54,408 nucleotides of DNA from Planctomycetota bacterium (GTDB lineage Bacteria > Planctomycetota > Planctomycetia > Pirellulales > Lacipirellulaceae). This document shows positions 1 to 8,357 of the stretch, piece after piece. The notes below the pieces were generated by a model. The model saw only the letters and a list, made by a program, of their open reading frames with translations, made no database searches and was not told the DNA's origin. The stretch lies in contig JAKOXH010000031.1 in NCBI GenBank assembly GCA_029781135.1, forward strand, positions 144,697 through 199,104. The letters run 5' to 3'. Within the stretch, counting starts at the first letter, position 1. Each line of letters starts with the position of its first letter. The translations under genes and the position numbers were made by a program.

Positions 1-2
1 TC

Positions 3-788
3 TTCACGGAAGTGCAACTGGTGGGCGTCGTGGGGAAGGATTGGCCCTCCGAGCACACGGAACTGTTGAATAGCCGCGGCATCGACACATCGGGTCTTCA
101 CGTCGCCGACGGCAAGACATTTCGCTGGACCGGTCGTTACGAACCGAACATGAACGATCGCGAAACGCTCGACATTCAGCTCAACGTGTTCGGCCAGTTC
201 AACCCAGTGCTCTCAGAAAAATATCGCCGCACGGAGTATGTATTTCTCGCGAACGGCGTACCTGCTTTGCAACTGAAGGTGCTCGACCAGGTGCCTGGTT
301 GCCGGCTGGCCGTGGCCGATACGATGGAACTGTGGATTCAGACAACCCATTCCGACTTGATGCAGCTGTTCAAGCGAATTGATGGCCTCGTCATCAACGA
401 CAGCGAAGCCAAGATGCTGGCCGGAACCGAGAACCTTGTGTTGGCCGGCCACCGCGTGCGCGAGATGGGGCCGAAGTTCGTCGTCATCAAAAAGGGCGAG
501 CACGGTGCGATGTTCTTCAGCGAACACGAAACGTATGTCATGCCGGCATTCCCAACCGAAAGCGTGATCGACCCGACCGGTGCCGGCGACAGCTTCGCCG
601 GCGGCATGATGGGCTACCTAGCGCAGCAGGATAACTTCGAGCCCCACTCGTTGAAAATGGCTATGGCGTACGGCATTTTGGTCGCGAGTTTCAATGTCGA
701 AGGCTTTGGCTTGGAACGCATGCGGCAAATCACGCGCGATGACATCGAGGAACGAATGGTCGCATATAAGAAGATGCTTAGGTTCTAA
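3..788 (+). CDS. PfkB-family carbohydrate kinase, 5' end cut by window
   Basis: ATP-dependent sugar or nucleoside kinase of the ribokinase/PfkB superfamily, cytoplasmic. The C-terminal signature DPTGAGDSFAGG is at about residues 190-201 of the visible part; it supplies the anion hole and the catalytic Asp (GAGD). The middle (INDSEAKML, then VVIKKGEHGAMF) matches the usual PfkB nucleotide-binding half. The reading frame is open to the left edge, and the first visible residues (FTEVQLVGVVG) match the family's early core, so the GTG at 12 is probably internal and about 40-60 N-terminal residues are missing. The substrate cannot be told from this fragment. The gene ends at TAA 786-788, 38 bp before the next ORF. 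Confidence 0.9.
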   Translation, partial: FTEVQLVGVVGKDWPSEHTELLNSRGIDTSGLHVADGKTFRWTGRYEPNMNDRETLDIQLNVFGQFNPVLSEKYRRTEYVFLANGVPALQLKVLDQVPGCRLAVADTMELWIQTTHSDLMQLFKRIDGLVINDSEAKMLAGTENLVLAGHRVREMGPKFVVIKKGEHGAMFFSEHETYVMPAFPTESVIDPTGAGDSFAGGMMGYLAQQDNFEPHSLKMAMAYGILVASFNVEGFGLERMRQITRDDIEERMVAYKKMLRF

Positions 789-825
789 GAGCGAGGAGCA
801 GGGAGCTTGGAGCAAGGAGCGAAGT
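789..825. repeat. GGAGC-rich imperfect repeat before four-helix-bundle gene
   Basis: Purine-rich spacer made of variants of the unit GGAGC(A/G)AGGAGC. A reverse-complement version (CTCCTCGCT...GCTCCGTGCTCC) follows the next gene at 1197-1240, so the small gene is bracketed by inverted degenerate repeats. Confidence 0.6.
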
Positions 826-826
826 C

Positions 827-1195
827 ATGTCGGCAATCACACAGCTCTTTCGATTTCAAGACCTTGAGATTTGGCGCAGGAGTGCTGATTTGGCCTTTAC
901 CTTGGGCGGCATCGCTGACCGCGTCGAGCAACAGCATCGTTATCGCTTTGCCGAGCAACTCCGCTCTGCGGCTTTGTCAATGTCGAACAATATTGCCGAG
1001 GGATCCGGTAGCGCGACGAACAATGAATTTCGGAAGTTTCTCAGCTACGCTCGGCGATCGGCCTTTGAGTGCGCCAACATGTTGCTGGCTTTTGAAAGAC
1101 AAAGCCTGGTCGCGCCACACGAAATTCAGCCTGTACTGGCTGAGCTTCACGACATCTGTCGAATGATCACCGGTTTTTCCCGCAGCCTAGGTTAG
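827..1195 (+). CDS. Four-helix-bundle protein (23S rRNA intervening-sequence-protein family)
   Basis: 122 residues, the usual length of the family first described as ORFs inside 23S rRNA intervening sequences and now found widely as stand-alone genes. The family hallmarks are visible: an N-terminal FQDLEIWRRSADL stretch, then LRSAALSMSNNIAEGSG (about residues 46-62), then an aromatic/basic helix EFRKFLSYARRSAFE. The fold is a small helical bundle that forms pentamers in solved homologues; the cellular role is unknown. ATG at 827 is preceded by the GGAGC-rich spacer, which contains good Shine-Dalgarno matches (AAGGAGCG). There is no rRNA around it, so it is not inside an intervening sequence here. 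Confidence 0.9.
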   Translation: MSAITQLFRFQDLEIWRRSADLAFTLGGIADRVEQQHRYRFAEQLRSAALSMSNNIAEGSGSATNNEFRKFLSYARRSAFECANMLLAFERQSLVAPHEIQPVLAELHDICRMITGFSRSLG

Positions 1196-1196
1196 C

Positions 1197-1240
1197 CGTT
1201 CCGTACTCCTCGCTACATGCTCCGTGCTCCATGCTTCTCC
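1197..1240. repeat. Inverted counterpart of the GGAGC repeat
   Basis: CTCCTCGCT/GCTCCGTGCTCC variants, the reverse complement of the sequence type at 789-825. It runs into the start of the downstream ThpR gene. Confidence 0.5.
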
Positions 1241-1797
1241 GAACATTTATCGCAGTCGTCGCATCGCCGGAGATTCGCCGGTCGGCGGCGAAGATTACCG
1301 AGATGTTGCGGCCAGTGGCCGGCGACGTGAAATGGGTTACCTCCGAAAACATCCATTGGACGCTGCAGTTTTTGGGGGAACTCGACTCTCTCGAAATTCC
1401 GGTAGTTTCAGATGCCGTCATTAAAGCGGCCGCCAGCGTTGATGCGTTTGAATTGGAATGCCGCGGCGTGGGTGCTTTCCCTGCGCCAGATCGCCCGCGG
1501 ACGTTGTGGATTGGCGCGGGCACCGGCGCGCAAACGATGGTTGCGTTGCAGGCGGCCATTCAGGCGAGGCTCGACCGGCTCGGGTATCGCGGCGAATCAC
1601 GCCGCTACGTTCCCCACGTGACGCTCGGAAGGGCCGGACGAAATGCGCCGCCACGCACGCTCGTTCGCGAACTCGCCAGTTTGGCGGAATTTGATGCCGG
1701 CACGATGCTGGTCAACGAGGTCACGGTGTTTTCCAGTCGCCTCCAGCCAGAAGGCCCGGTCTATGAAGTGCTGGCGCGCGCATCGCTGGCAACCTAG
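1231..1797 (+). CDS. thpR: RNA 2',3'-cyclic phosphodiesterase (2H family, ThpR/LigT)
   Basis: 188 residues, standard for the family. Both catalytic HxTx motifs of the 2H phosphoesterases are present: HWTL at residues 42-45 and HVTL at 129-132 (RRYVPHVTLGR). The N-terminus (RTFIAV) is also typical. The family hydrolyses 2',3'-cyclic phosphate ends of RNA to 2'-phosphates and can join tRNA half molecules in vitro; its physiological substrate is not settled. ATG at 1231 lies within the CTCC-rich repeat after the previous gene, so the ribosome binding site is poor. Cytoplasmic. Confidence 0.93.
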   Translation: MLLRTFIAVVASPEIRRSAAKITEMLRPVAGDVKWVTSENIHWTLQFLGELDSLEIPVVSDAVIKAAASVDAFELECRGVGAFPAPDRPRTLWIGAGTGAQTMVALQAAIQARLDRLGYRGESRRYVPHVTLGRAGRNAPPRTLVRELASLAEFDAGTMLVNEVTVFSSRLQPEGPVYEVLARASLAT

Positions 1798-2017
1798 CCA
1801 GTCCCAGTCCTTCCGCGGGTTTCGTGGCGTAATTCTGTGCCCTGCGGCGATTCTGCGCGATATTGTCGTTGGCGCTCATTTGACTTGACTGGCTCGTACC
1901 TCCCGCTATACTCCGGCCGCTCATCTACCTCATCTCGTCTGCGACTTATCTGCACTGCCGCGTCCGCGATGCACCTGCGCATCGGCGTTGCAGGCCCCAA
2001 CTTCTATTGGCGTTGCC

Positions 2018-2863
2018 ATGAATTCAACTTCTGCGCGCAACTTCCTGAACCTTCGTCGCTGTTGTGCGAACGTTGTTTTCCTTTTTGTTGTCTTGGTCAC
2101 AGGATTTACCGTCAATCAGCAAGCGCTCGGCAATCCGGCGGATTACGTCAAATGGACCGACACCCGGCAGGTTGGGCCGTTCAATATCCAAGCCACGTTT
2201 TCGCTCGCGAAATACGAGAAGTTGTTCAACGAACTGCCCGACCTTCAGCGTGAAATCACGCGCACGTTGGGCGTTCGACCTACGGCAGCACCCGTGAACG
2301 TGTACCTGTTCTCAAACGAGGATCAGTACCGGGCCTACGTTACGCGGAAGTTCCCAAAAGTGCCCTATCGAACCGCCCTCTTCGTGGTGGAGGGGAAACA
2401 ACCCTCGGTCTACACCTTTGAAAAGGCCGATATGGACATCGACCTGCGGCATGAATGCACGCATGCGCTACTCCACGGTTCGATGCCGGAGGTACCACTC
2501 TGGCTGGATGAAGGCTTGGCCAAATACTTCGAGGTGCCGGCCAGCCAGCGAGCGTTCGACCACCCCTATTTCGACGATATGAAGTGGAAATGGAGCCTGC
2601 GGCTCGGCATGGTGCGGCCAATCGAGTCACTTGAAGAGCGTAAGAACCTCAGCGAACTTGACACCGCCGACTATCGCAACGCCTGGGCTTGGGTGCACTT
2701 CATGATGCACGGCCCCGAGGCGGCCCACGCCGTGCTTGTAAACAACATCGCCTACTATCAAGCGTCCGCCACGCCGCCGAGCAAGTTTTCCGTTCAACTG
2801 GCCGAGGCCGTACCCAACCCAACCGAAAAGATGATTCAGCACTTCAAGCACTGGCAAAAGTAG
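2018..2863 (+). CDS. Secreted HExxH metalloprotease-like protein (gluzincin type)
   Basis: 281 residues from ATG 2018; an in-frame start 30 bp upstream (1988) is possible, but the later ATG gives a cleaner signal peptide. A hydrophobic segment (VVFLFVVLVTGF) at about residues 19-30 indicates export. Residues 145-149 read HECTH, a zinc-binding HExxH, and WLDEGLAKYFE follows with Glu165 as the likely third ligand, 16 residues on; this is the gluzincin spacing seen in DUF1570 and peptidase-MA-like proteins common in planctomycetes. No substrate can be predicted. The gene stands alone. Confidence 0.8.
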   Translation: MNSTSARNFLNLRRCCANVVFLFVVLVTGFTVNQQALGNPADYVKWTDTRQVGPFNIQATFSLAKYEKLFNELPDLQREITRTLGVRPTAAPVNVYLFSNEDQYRAYVTRKFPKVPYRTALFVVEGKQPSVYTFEKADMDIDLRHECTHALLHGSMPEVPLWLDEGLAKYFEVPASQRAFDHPYFDDMKWKWSLRLGMVRPIESLEERKNLSELDTADYRNAWAWVHFMMHGPEAAHAVLVNNIAYYQASATPPSKFSVQLAEAVPNPTEKMIQHFKHWQK

Positions 2864-3573
2864 GAGTTCGAACTAGCGTGCCGCTCGGCTGCCAACGGTT
2901 CAACACAAAACAACTATTTTTTCGCGTGCGATCCAGCTTCGCCGAGCGAACACGACGTATGGTTGTACTAGACATTCTCTCGTGAGTGTTCTGTCGATCA
3001 CTTTTTCTAACAACTTTTCCGACGATCGCTTAGCAACGTCAAGTGATGTCGTTTGTACGACCGATATCGAGAACAGGGGTAATCGAAATTACACCACGTG
3101 GGTGCGATCCAACGGGTGTGCCCGCGGTGACAGTAGCATGATGCTAGCTCTCGCCCTGGCCGGTTGATACGCCGATTCGAATCCCGCCGGCAGCCAGTCT
3201 GAACTGCTGCCAACAATCGACTTAGCACCGCGGCCCCGCGGCCGGTCTGTTGATTTGGCATCACTGCGTGCCAACAACAGTCGCTCCGCCGGGCCGCTGC
3301 TTTTTGCGCACAGGCGTAATTTCTTGGCGATTTTCGGCTGCCATCGGACAGCGACCGCCGGCTGAATGCGTCAACCGACCGCGCCAAAATACTCCGCAAA
3401 ATCGGTGCATTCGGAGCGGTGGATTTCCGATGTTCTATCAAGGTCGCTTTCCTCCCCCGACGCCCGGAATCGCACCGCTAGCGTCGCAACCATTTCGGTG
3501 ATGCATCGCTTCGCGCCAGCACACCGAATCCCGCCCTATTTCCTACCTCGTTTCGCCTACCGGAGAAGTTCCC
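2864..3573. other. Intergenic, 710 bp, nothing convincing
   Basis: Open frames on both strands here (for example 3007-3441 minus) are rich in Arg/Ser/Cys and have no recognisable motif or ribosome binding site. No hairpin family or RNA gene was seen. The end supplies the Shine-Dalgarno GGAG (3562-3565) of the next gene. Confidence 0.5.
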
Positions 3574-4125
3574 GTGGCTGCTGCCAGCTGGTTTCGCTAT
3601 GCGTATCTCGCCCATTTCGCTAGCCCCAAGGGCAATCGGCAACTATTCCGCACAATCAAGCGCGCGCAAGTCTGCCGCATCGTGGAATTCGGCATCGGCG
3701 ATTTGGCGCGCGCCGAAGCGTTGATTCAAGTGGCCCAGCGCTTCGCCGGCGACAAAAAAGTGTGGTACACCGGCTTCGATATGTTCGAGGCCCGGCCCAC
3801 CGGCCAAGCCGCTATCGCCTTGAAAGAAGCCTATTGCCGACTGCGCGCGACGGAGGCCAACATCCGACTCGTCCCCGGCGTGCCGCGGATGTCGTTGCCG
3901 TCGGCAGCCAACGCGCACCAGAACACCGACTTGGTGATTGTTGGGTCGGCGTTCAGCGACATCGACATCCAAGGTGGTTGGCACTATGTGCCACGAATGC
4001 TGCACGAGCGCTCCGTTATTCTGACCGAGCGCCATGCCGCCGATGGCCAGGTGTCATTCACACCGATATCGCGGTCGCAGATCGCCGAATGGGCGGCACG
4101 CGATACCAGCCGGCGCGCGGCTTAA
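3574..4125 (+). CDS. Class I SAM-methyltransferase-like protein, unknown target
   Basis: 183 residues from GTG 3574, chosen because GGAGAA lies 6-7 bases upstream. The segment RIVEFGIGDLARAEALI resembles glycine-rich motif I of Rossmann-fold methyltransferases, followed about 20 residues later by YTGFDMFEARP with an acidic residue in the motif II position. A later stretch (TDLVIVGSAFSDIDIQGGW) fits motif IV/V strands. No specific family is recognised; a non-enzymatic Rossmann protein is possible. The gene is followed by the paired palindromes at 4135-4194. Confidence 0.6.
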   Translation: MAAASWFRYAYLAHFASPKGNRQLFRTIKRAQVCRIVEFGIGDLARAEALIQVAQRFAGDKKVWYTGFDMFEARPTGQAAIALKEAYCRLRATEANIRLVPGVPRMSLPSAANAHQNTDLVIVGSAFSDIDIQGGWHYVPRMLHERSVILTERHAADGQVSFTPISRSQIAEWAARDTSRRAA

Positions 4126-4134
4126 CATCCGTAC

Positions 4135-4194
4135 GTCAGGCTTTAGCCTGACTCACCTTAATTGCCGCTGCGGAGTGTCAGGCTAAAGCCTGAC
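4135..4194. repeat. Pair of 18-bp inverted palindromes
   Basis: GTCAGGCTTTAGCCTGAC at 4135-4152 and its exact reverse complement GTCAGGCTAAAGCCTGAC at 4177-4194. Each unit is itself a near palindrome. The pair can fold as two small hairpins or one long one. Its position behind a stop codon suits a bidirectional terminator or a REP-type repeat. Confidence 0.7.
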
Positions 4195-4337
4195 CTACTT
4201 CCTTGCGCGCCAGTACTGTTGACCTGCCCAAACTGTTGCCAAGCGGGTAAGATGGAGGATTGAGCCGCCGCCACCATTCGCCATGCCGTGAACCTCAATC
4301 CGTTTCCGGCGTCTTACTCGCGTTAAGGCACTCCCCC

Positions 4338-6056
4338 ATGGCGCAGGTCAAACCCACTCCCCACACGAACGGCAGGCCCGGTTCCAATTACGGAGCCGAA
4401 ACCTTGATTGCGGCACCGCCGCATGCCATCGCTCACGACTCGAGTGCCGACAAATTGCGCGCCGCCGCCCGGCGCAATATCGCTCTCGTCGAGGGCAGCT
4501 CGCCCCATCTGAGTGCCGAAACCCGCGGGCTATTGCGCAATCGTTTGCGGCTCGCCGCCATCCTGTTCTTTGTGGGGTTCTCCGCGTTCTTGGTGCGCTG
4601 GCTGTTTTATCGGGACGAGTGGACCGCGAAAGGCCATACGCCGACGTTGTACATGCTTGGCGTGGCCACCGTTTTGTTGGGCGTGTTTGCCGTCAAACTC
4701 TGCGCTCGCTGCACCTACTCGCTCACAAAACTTCGCATTGCCGAGCTTTTCATTTTCGGGTGCCCGACGATTCTCTTTCTGGCGAATGGGCTGCTGGAAA
4801 CGCGCTATTTGGCGAACTTGCCGGACGGCGGTGCGCGACTGAATGTCATTGCGCCGCCGTGGATCGTGTTGATTTTCACGTACGCCTTGTTCATCCCCAA
4901 TACCTGGCAACGGGCGGCCGCCGTCATCGGCTGCATGGCGGCGATTCCCTTCGCCATGCTGGCCTACTTCTATTCCATCCCGGCCTACGCGGCCCTTGCC
5001 CAGCAGCCGGAGTATTCCGGTTTCGTGAGCGCTCAGGTTCTGGTACTAGCGATCGTCGCCCTAACGGCAATCGTCGGCGTCCACACCATTGGCACGCTGC
5101 GGCGCGAAGCATTCGCCGCGAAACAACTCGGCCAATATCGGCTCAAGCGGCGGCTCGGCTCGGGCGGCATGGGCGAAGTCTATCTGGCCGAGCACCAAAT
5201 GCTCAAGCGGCCCTGCGCCGTGAAGTTGATTCGACCGGAAAAGGCGGGCGACCCCCGCATGCTGGCCCGGTTCGAGCGCGAAGTCCGTGCCACCGCGAAA
5301 CTCTCCCATTGGAACTCGATCGACATCTACGACTACGGCAGCACCGCCGACGGCACGTTCTATTACGTGATGGAATACCTGCCCGGCCACAACATCGGCG
5401 AAATCGTCGAGCAATATGGCGCGATTCCGCCTGGCCGCGCGATCTATATATTGGAACAGGTATGCGGCGCCCTTGCTGAAGCCCACGGCATCGGCCTGGT
5501 GCATCGCGATATCAAGCCCGCCAACATTTTCTGTGCCTACCGCGGCGGCGTATTCGACGTGGTTAAGCTCCTCGACTTTGGCCTCGCCAAGCCAACGCTG
5601 GAACAGAACGTCGATACGCAACTGACGCTGGCCGGCACGGTGACCGGCTCGCCGCTGTTCATGTCGCCCGAGCAAGCCAGCGGCGAGGATACGGTCGACG
5701 CCCGCAGTGATATCTATTCGCTCGGCGCGGTGATGTATTACATGCTCACCGGCCAACCGCCGTTCGTCTCCGATAATCCGCTCAAGGTGATGATTGCCCA
5801 CGCGTCACAAGACGTGGTTCCGCCGCGGCAGCTCATGGCGGACCTGCCAGTCGAGCTGGAAGAAGTCGTACTGCGCTGCCTTGAAAAGGACCCGGAGCAC
5901 CGCTTCCAAGATGCCGCCTCGCTGCGCACCGCGCTCCGCGAACTGGTGGTCGAGGACCCGTGGACCAGCGAACTGGCCTCCCAGTGGTGGAGTTGCAACG
6001 GCTGCCCAGAACGCAAGAAACTGGCGGCCGAGCTCGTGGAAGCGGCGGCACTGTGA
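4338..6056 (+). CDS. Membrane-anchored Ser/Thr protein kinase, N-terminal six-TM domain
   Basis: 572 residues from ATG 4338; an in-frame TTG at 4260 would add 26 residues with no clear feature. Roughly residues 65-255 hold six hydrophobic segments (for example LAAILFFVGFSAFLV, VLVLAIVALTAIVGV). A complete Hanks-type kinase follows: glycine loop LGSGGMGEV from 273, Lys296 in AVKLI, HRDIKPAN with Asp391, DFGLAKP with Asp413, and SPLFMSPEQ as the activation/P+1 segment. All catalytic residues are present. A short tail after the kinase contains WWSCNGCPERKK, where two Cys could bind metal. TM-first topology is the reverse of the usual PknB layout, and no extracellular sensor domain is present. 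No phosphatase or substrate gene is adjacent. Confidence 0.93.
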   Translation: MAQVKPTPHTNGRPGSNYGAETLIAAPPHAIAHDSSADKLRAAARRNIALVEGSSPHLSAETRGLLRNRLRLAAILFFVGFSAFLVRWLFYRDEWTAKGHTPTLYMLGVATVLLGVFAVKLCARCTYSLTKLRIAELFIFGCPTILFLANGLLETRYLANLPDGGARLNVIAPPWIVLIFTYALFIPNTWQRAAAVIGCMAAIPFAMLAYFYSIPAYAALAQQPEYSGFVSAQVLVLAIVALTAIVGVHTIGTLRREAFAAKQLGQYRLKRRLGSGGMGEVYLAEHQMLKRPCAVKLIRPEKAGDPRMLARFEREVRATAKLSHWNSIDIYDYGSTADGTFYYVMEYLPGHNIGEIVEQYGAIPPGRAIYILEQVCGALAEAHGIGLVHRDIKPANIFCAYRGGVFDVVKLLDFGLAKPTLEQNVDTQLTLAGTVTGSPLFMSPEQASGEDTVDARSDIYSLGAVMYYMLTGQPPFVSDNPLKVMIAHASQDVVPPRQLMADLPVELEEVVLRCLEKDPEHRFQDAASLRTALRELVVEDPWTSELASQWWSCNGCPERKKLAAELVEAAAL

Positions 6057-6090
6057 CACGTTGATCCACCCCACCATCGAGCTTTCTTCC

Positions 6091-7212
6091 ATGCGCTGGC
6101 GAGATGCGTTCTTTCGCAACTTCGGCCCCAATAATCTCGGTGGAATAACGCTCGGCCGTTGGCTGCGGGTGCTGCGCGACAATCATTTCTCGATTGATCC
6201 GCCGTTCTGGCCACGCGCCCTCGCTACTACTTTGATCGCGTTTCCCAACTCAGCGTCCGCCATTGCCGAGCGACTTTGCTTCGGACGCAAAATCGCTCGC
6301 ACAAACGTCGAGCCGCCGCTATTCATTCTCGGCGCCTGGCGCAGCGGCACCACGCACTTACACAATCTGCTGGCCCAGGACGTGCGGTTCGCGTTCTCGA
6401 ACCAGTACGAAGTGTCCTGTCCGTTCACTTTCCTGTTTACGGAGCGAGTCGGCGCCAGACTATTCAATTGGTGCCTCCCGAAACAACGGCCGCAGGATGC
6501 GGTTAAGATGGGCGCCCAAGAACCGCAAGAAGAAGACTTCGCCATGAGTGCCTATTCCGGGCAAGCAAGTCTCATGGCCTGGGCGTTCCCACGCAACGCC
6601 GCGTTCTATCTGCGGTATATGACCATGGCAGATCTATCCGACGACGAACTTGCCCAATGGAAGACCGACTATTTGCGTTTTCTGCAGAAGTTGACGGTGA
6701 AATACGAGCGGCCACTGGTGCTAAAATCGCCAGCGAATACCGGTCGCATCAAAACGCTGCTGGAGCTGTTCCCGCAAGCCAAATTCGTCAACATCCATCG
6801 TCACCCGTATGAAGTTTTCCAATCCGTTCTGCACACGCTGCGTACGGCCGGCCCCTACTGGCAGTTACAACGCACGAATTACGACGACGATGCGTCGCTG
6901 GCGTCCCAACTCATCGCGCAAATGAAGACCTTATACCGAGGTTACTTTGAACAGCGCGCCCTGATTCCCGCCGGCCACGTACACGAGATCGCCTTTGCCG
7001 ACCTCGAAAAAGACCCCATCGGCCAACTCCGCGCGACTTACGAAAAGCTCGCGTTGCCAGATTTTCACCTCGTTGAACCTCGCGTTCGCGAGTACCTCAA
7101 GACGCTAGCCGACTACAAAAAGAACCATTTGCCGCCGTTGTCACCCGCGCTAAAGGAGCGGTTATTTCTCGACTGGCGGCAGTGTTTTCGCGAGTGGGGC
7201 TACACCGCTTGA
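6091..7212 (+). CDS. PAPS-dependent sulfotransferase
   Basis: 373 residues from ATG 6091, 34 bp after the kinase stop. The PAPS 5'-phosphosulfate loop LGAWRSGTTHLHNLL is at about residues 79-93, and the 3'-phosphate site is represented by FVNIHRHPYEVFQS at about 231-244, as in the bacterial Sulfotransfer_3 family. The enzyme would move a sulfuryl group from PAPS onto a hydroxyl or amine of a lipid or carbohydrate; the acceptor is unknown. No signal peptide, so cytoplasmic or membrane-associated. An upstream in-frame extension from 5794 overlaps the kinase gene and is rejected. Confidence 0.88.
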   Translation: MRWRDAFFRNFGPNNLGGITLGRWLRVLRDNHFSIDPPFWPRALATTLIAFPNSASAIAERLCFGRKIARTNVEPPLFILGAWRSGTTHLHNLLAQDVRFAFSNQYEVSCPFTFLFTERVGARLFNWCLPKQRPQDAVKMGAQEPQEEDFAMSAYSGQASLMAWAFPRNAAFYLRYMTMADLSDDELAQWKTDYLRFLQKLTVKYERPLVLKSPANTGRIKTLLELFPQAKFVNIHRHPYEVFQSVLHTLRTAGPYWQLQRTNYDDDASLASQLIAQMKTLYRGYFEQRALIPAGHVHEIAFADLEKDPIGQLRATYEKLALPDFHLVEPRVREYLKTLADYKKNHLPPLSPALKERLFLDWRQCFREWGYTA

Positions 7213-7350
7213 GACGCCAACAACCACCCATTAACTTCACACCCATTTTCGCGACGGTGCGTTGGCACGAGTTTACCGTCCGTTTTGAAATGCGTGAGCG
7301 TTCTGGCCGTACAAGTTCCGTCATTCTGGTTCACAGGCTACAATAATGGT

Positions 7351-7572
7351 ATGGGCGACGTAATCGATCCTGAATGGCAAGATTGGTACCAGCTCACGCC
7401 GCTCGAACGCTGGCGCGAGACCGAAAAGCTCTGGGCGTTTTATTTAAGCGTGGGAGGGTCGCTTGATCCCGAACCCGATTCGCAAAGTCCTTTCGACACT
7501 CTCTACCCACGAGGTCCGGTACCTGCTGATGGGCGGTCAGGCTTGCGTGTTCTACGGCGCGGCGGAGTTTAG
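7351..7572 (+). CDS. Small protein of unknown function overlapping nucleotidyltransferase gene
   Basis: 73 residues from ATG 7351. The N-terminal half (WQDWYQLTPLERWRE, then LWAFYLSVGGSLDP) is rich in Trp and charged residues and reads like a real protein; the last 25 residues, which overlap the downstream ORF in another frame, do not. The overlap is 110 bp (7463-7572). The arrangement suggests translational coupling to the nucleotidyltransferase gene, perhaps as a partner protein. Function unknown. Confidence 0.55.
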   Translation: MGDVIDPEWQDWYQLTPLERWRETEKLWAFYLSVGGSLDPEPDSQSPFDTLYPRGPVPADGRSGLRVLRRGGV

Positions 7573-8215
7573 TCGCGATTGTGATATCGCAATTCTCTGC
7601 GATAGTGACAATATCAGCCGATTGAAGTCAGCGCTCCACGAACTTGATGCAGCACTCATCGCGGTGCCACCGTTCGAAACCCAATACTTGGACCGTGGTC
7701 ACGCCGTTCACTTTCGCTGCCGCGCGACGGGGGCTGCCGGCATGCGGATCGACGTGATGTCGAAGATGCGAAACGTCGCACCGTTCCAAGAACTTTGGAA
7801 TCGACGAACGACATTGACTGATGACGCTGATTCTCAAATCGAGCTGATGGCGTTGGAGGATCTAATCACTGCCAAGAAGACGCAGCGCGACAAAGACTGG
7901 CCGATGATCCGCCGACTCGTTGAGTCACATTTCGCAGCCAACCAATCAGAGACAATCGACAAACACGTTCGCTTCTGGCTACATGAAGCGCGAACTCCAG
8001 AACTGTTGATCGAAATTGCGTCCGAACATCCCGAGGCGGCTGATCTTATTAAGGTCAACCGACCACTTATCGACGCCGCAATCACCGCCGACCGCCAAGA
8101 ATTGGAAGTTGGTCTGGCCAAAGAAGAACTTCGAGAACGAGTTGCCGATCGCGAATACTGGGCACCGCTCAAACGCGAATTGGAACAAATTCGTAGCAGC
8201 CGCCGTCCAACCTGA
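7463..8215 (+). CDS. Nucleotidyltransferase-fold protein
   Basis: 250 residues from TTG 7463, chosen because GGGAGGG (7452-7458) lies at good Shine-Dalgarno distance. The N-terminal half has the minimal nucleotidyltransferase core: LLMGGQACVFYG (GG at 24-25), then SRDCDIAIL with Asp39 and Asp41 as the metal-binding D-x-D pair, then LEDLITAKKTQRDKDW, which resembles the C-terminal motif of AbiEii/MNT-like proteins (K for substrate, D for chain). The C-terminal half is helical and charged. Members of this superfamily act as toxins, antitoxins or resistance enzymes; which applies here cannot be told. The 110-bp overlap with the preceding small ORF is unusual. Confidence 0.75.
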   Translation: MIPNPIRKVLSTLSTHEVRYLLMGGQACVFYGAAEFSRDCDIAILCDSDNISRLKSALHELDAALIAVPPFETQYLDRGHAVHFRCRATGAAGMRIDVMSKMRNVAPFQELWNRRTTLTDDADSQIELMALEDLITAKKTQRDKDWPMIRRLVESHFAANQSETIDKHVRFWLHEARTPELLIEIASEHPEAADLIKVNRPLIDAAITADRQELEVGLAKEELRERVADREYWAPLKRELEQIRSSRRPT

Positions 8216-8357
8216 ATCCGTGACTCCGGCCGCGGCGAAGTACCTTTCCGCTTGGCTTTTCGGGTTCATCGAATCCGGACAGCTTCTGATTTACACTGGG
8301 TTACTCGCCGCATCTCTACCTCGGTCTGGCCTCAAATCGATGTTTCGTGGGGACTCG

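Noticed and set aside
827..1195. Intervening sequence of a 23S rRNA
   Set aside because: The four-helix-bundle gene is surrounded by protein genes and no rRNA sequence was seen.
3007..3441. 144-residue minus-strand ORF in the gap after the protease gene
   Set aside because: Cys/Arg/Ser-rich, no recognisable motif or Shine-Dalgarno.
5061..5801. 246-residue minus-strand ORF within the kinase gene
   Set aside because: Complement of the catalytic kinase domain; the kinase motifs are complete on the plus strand.
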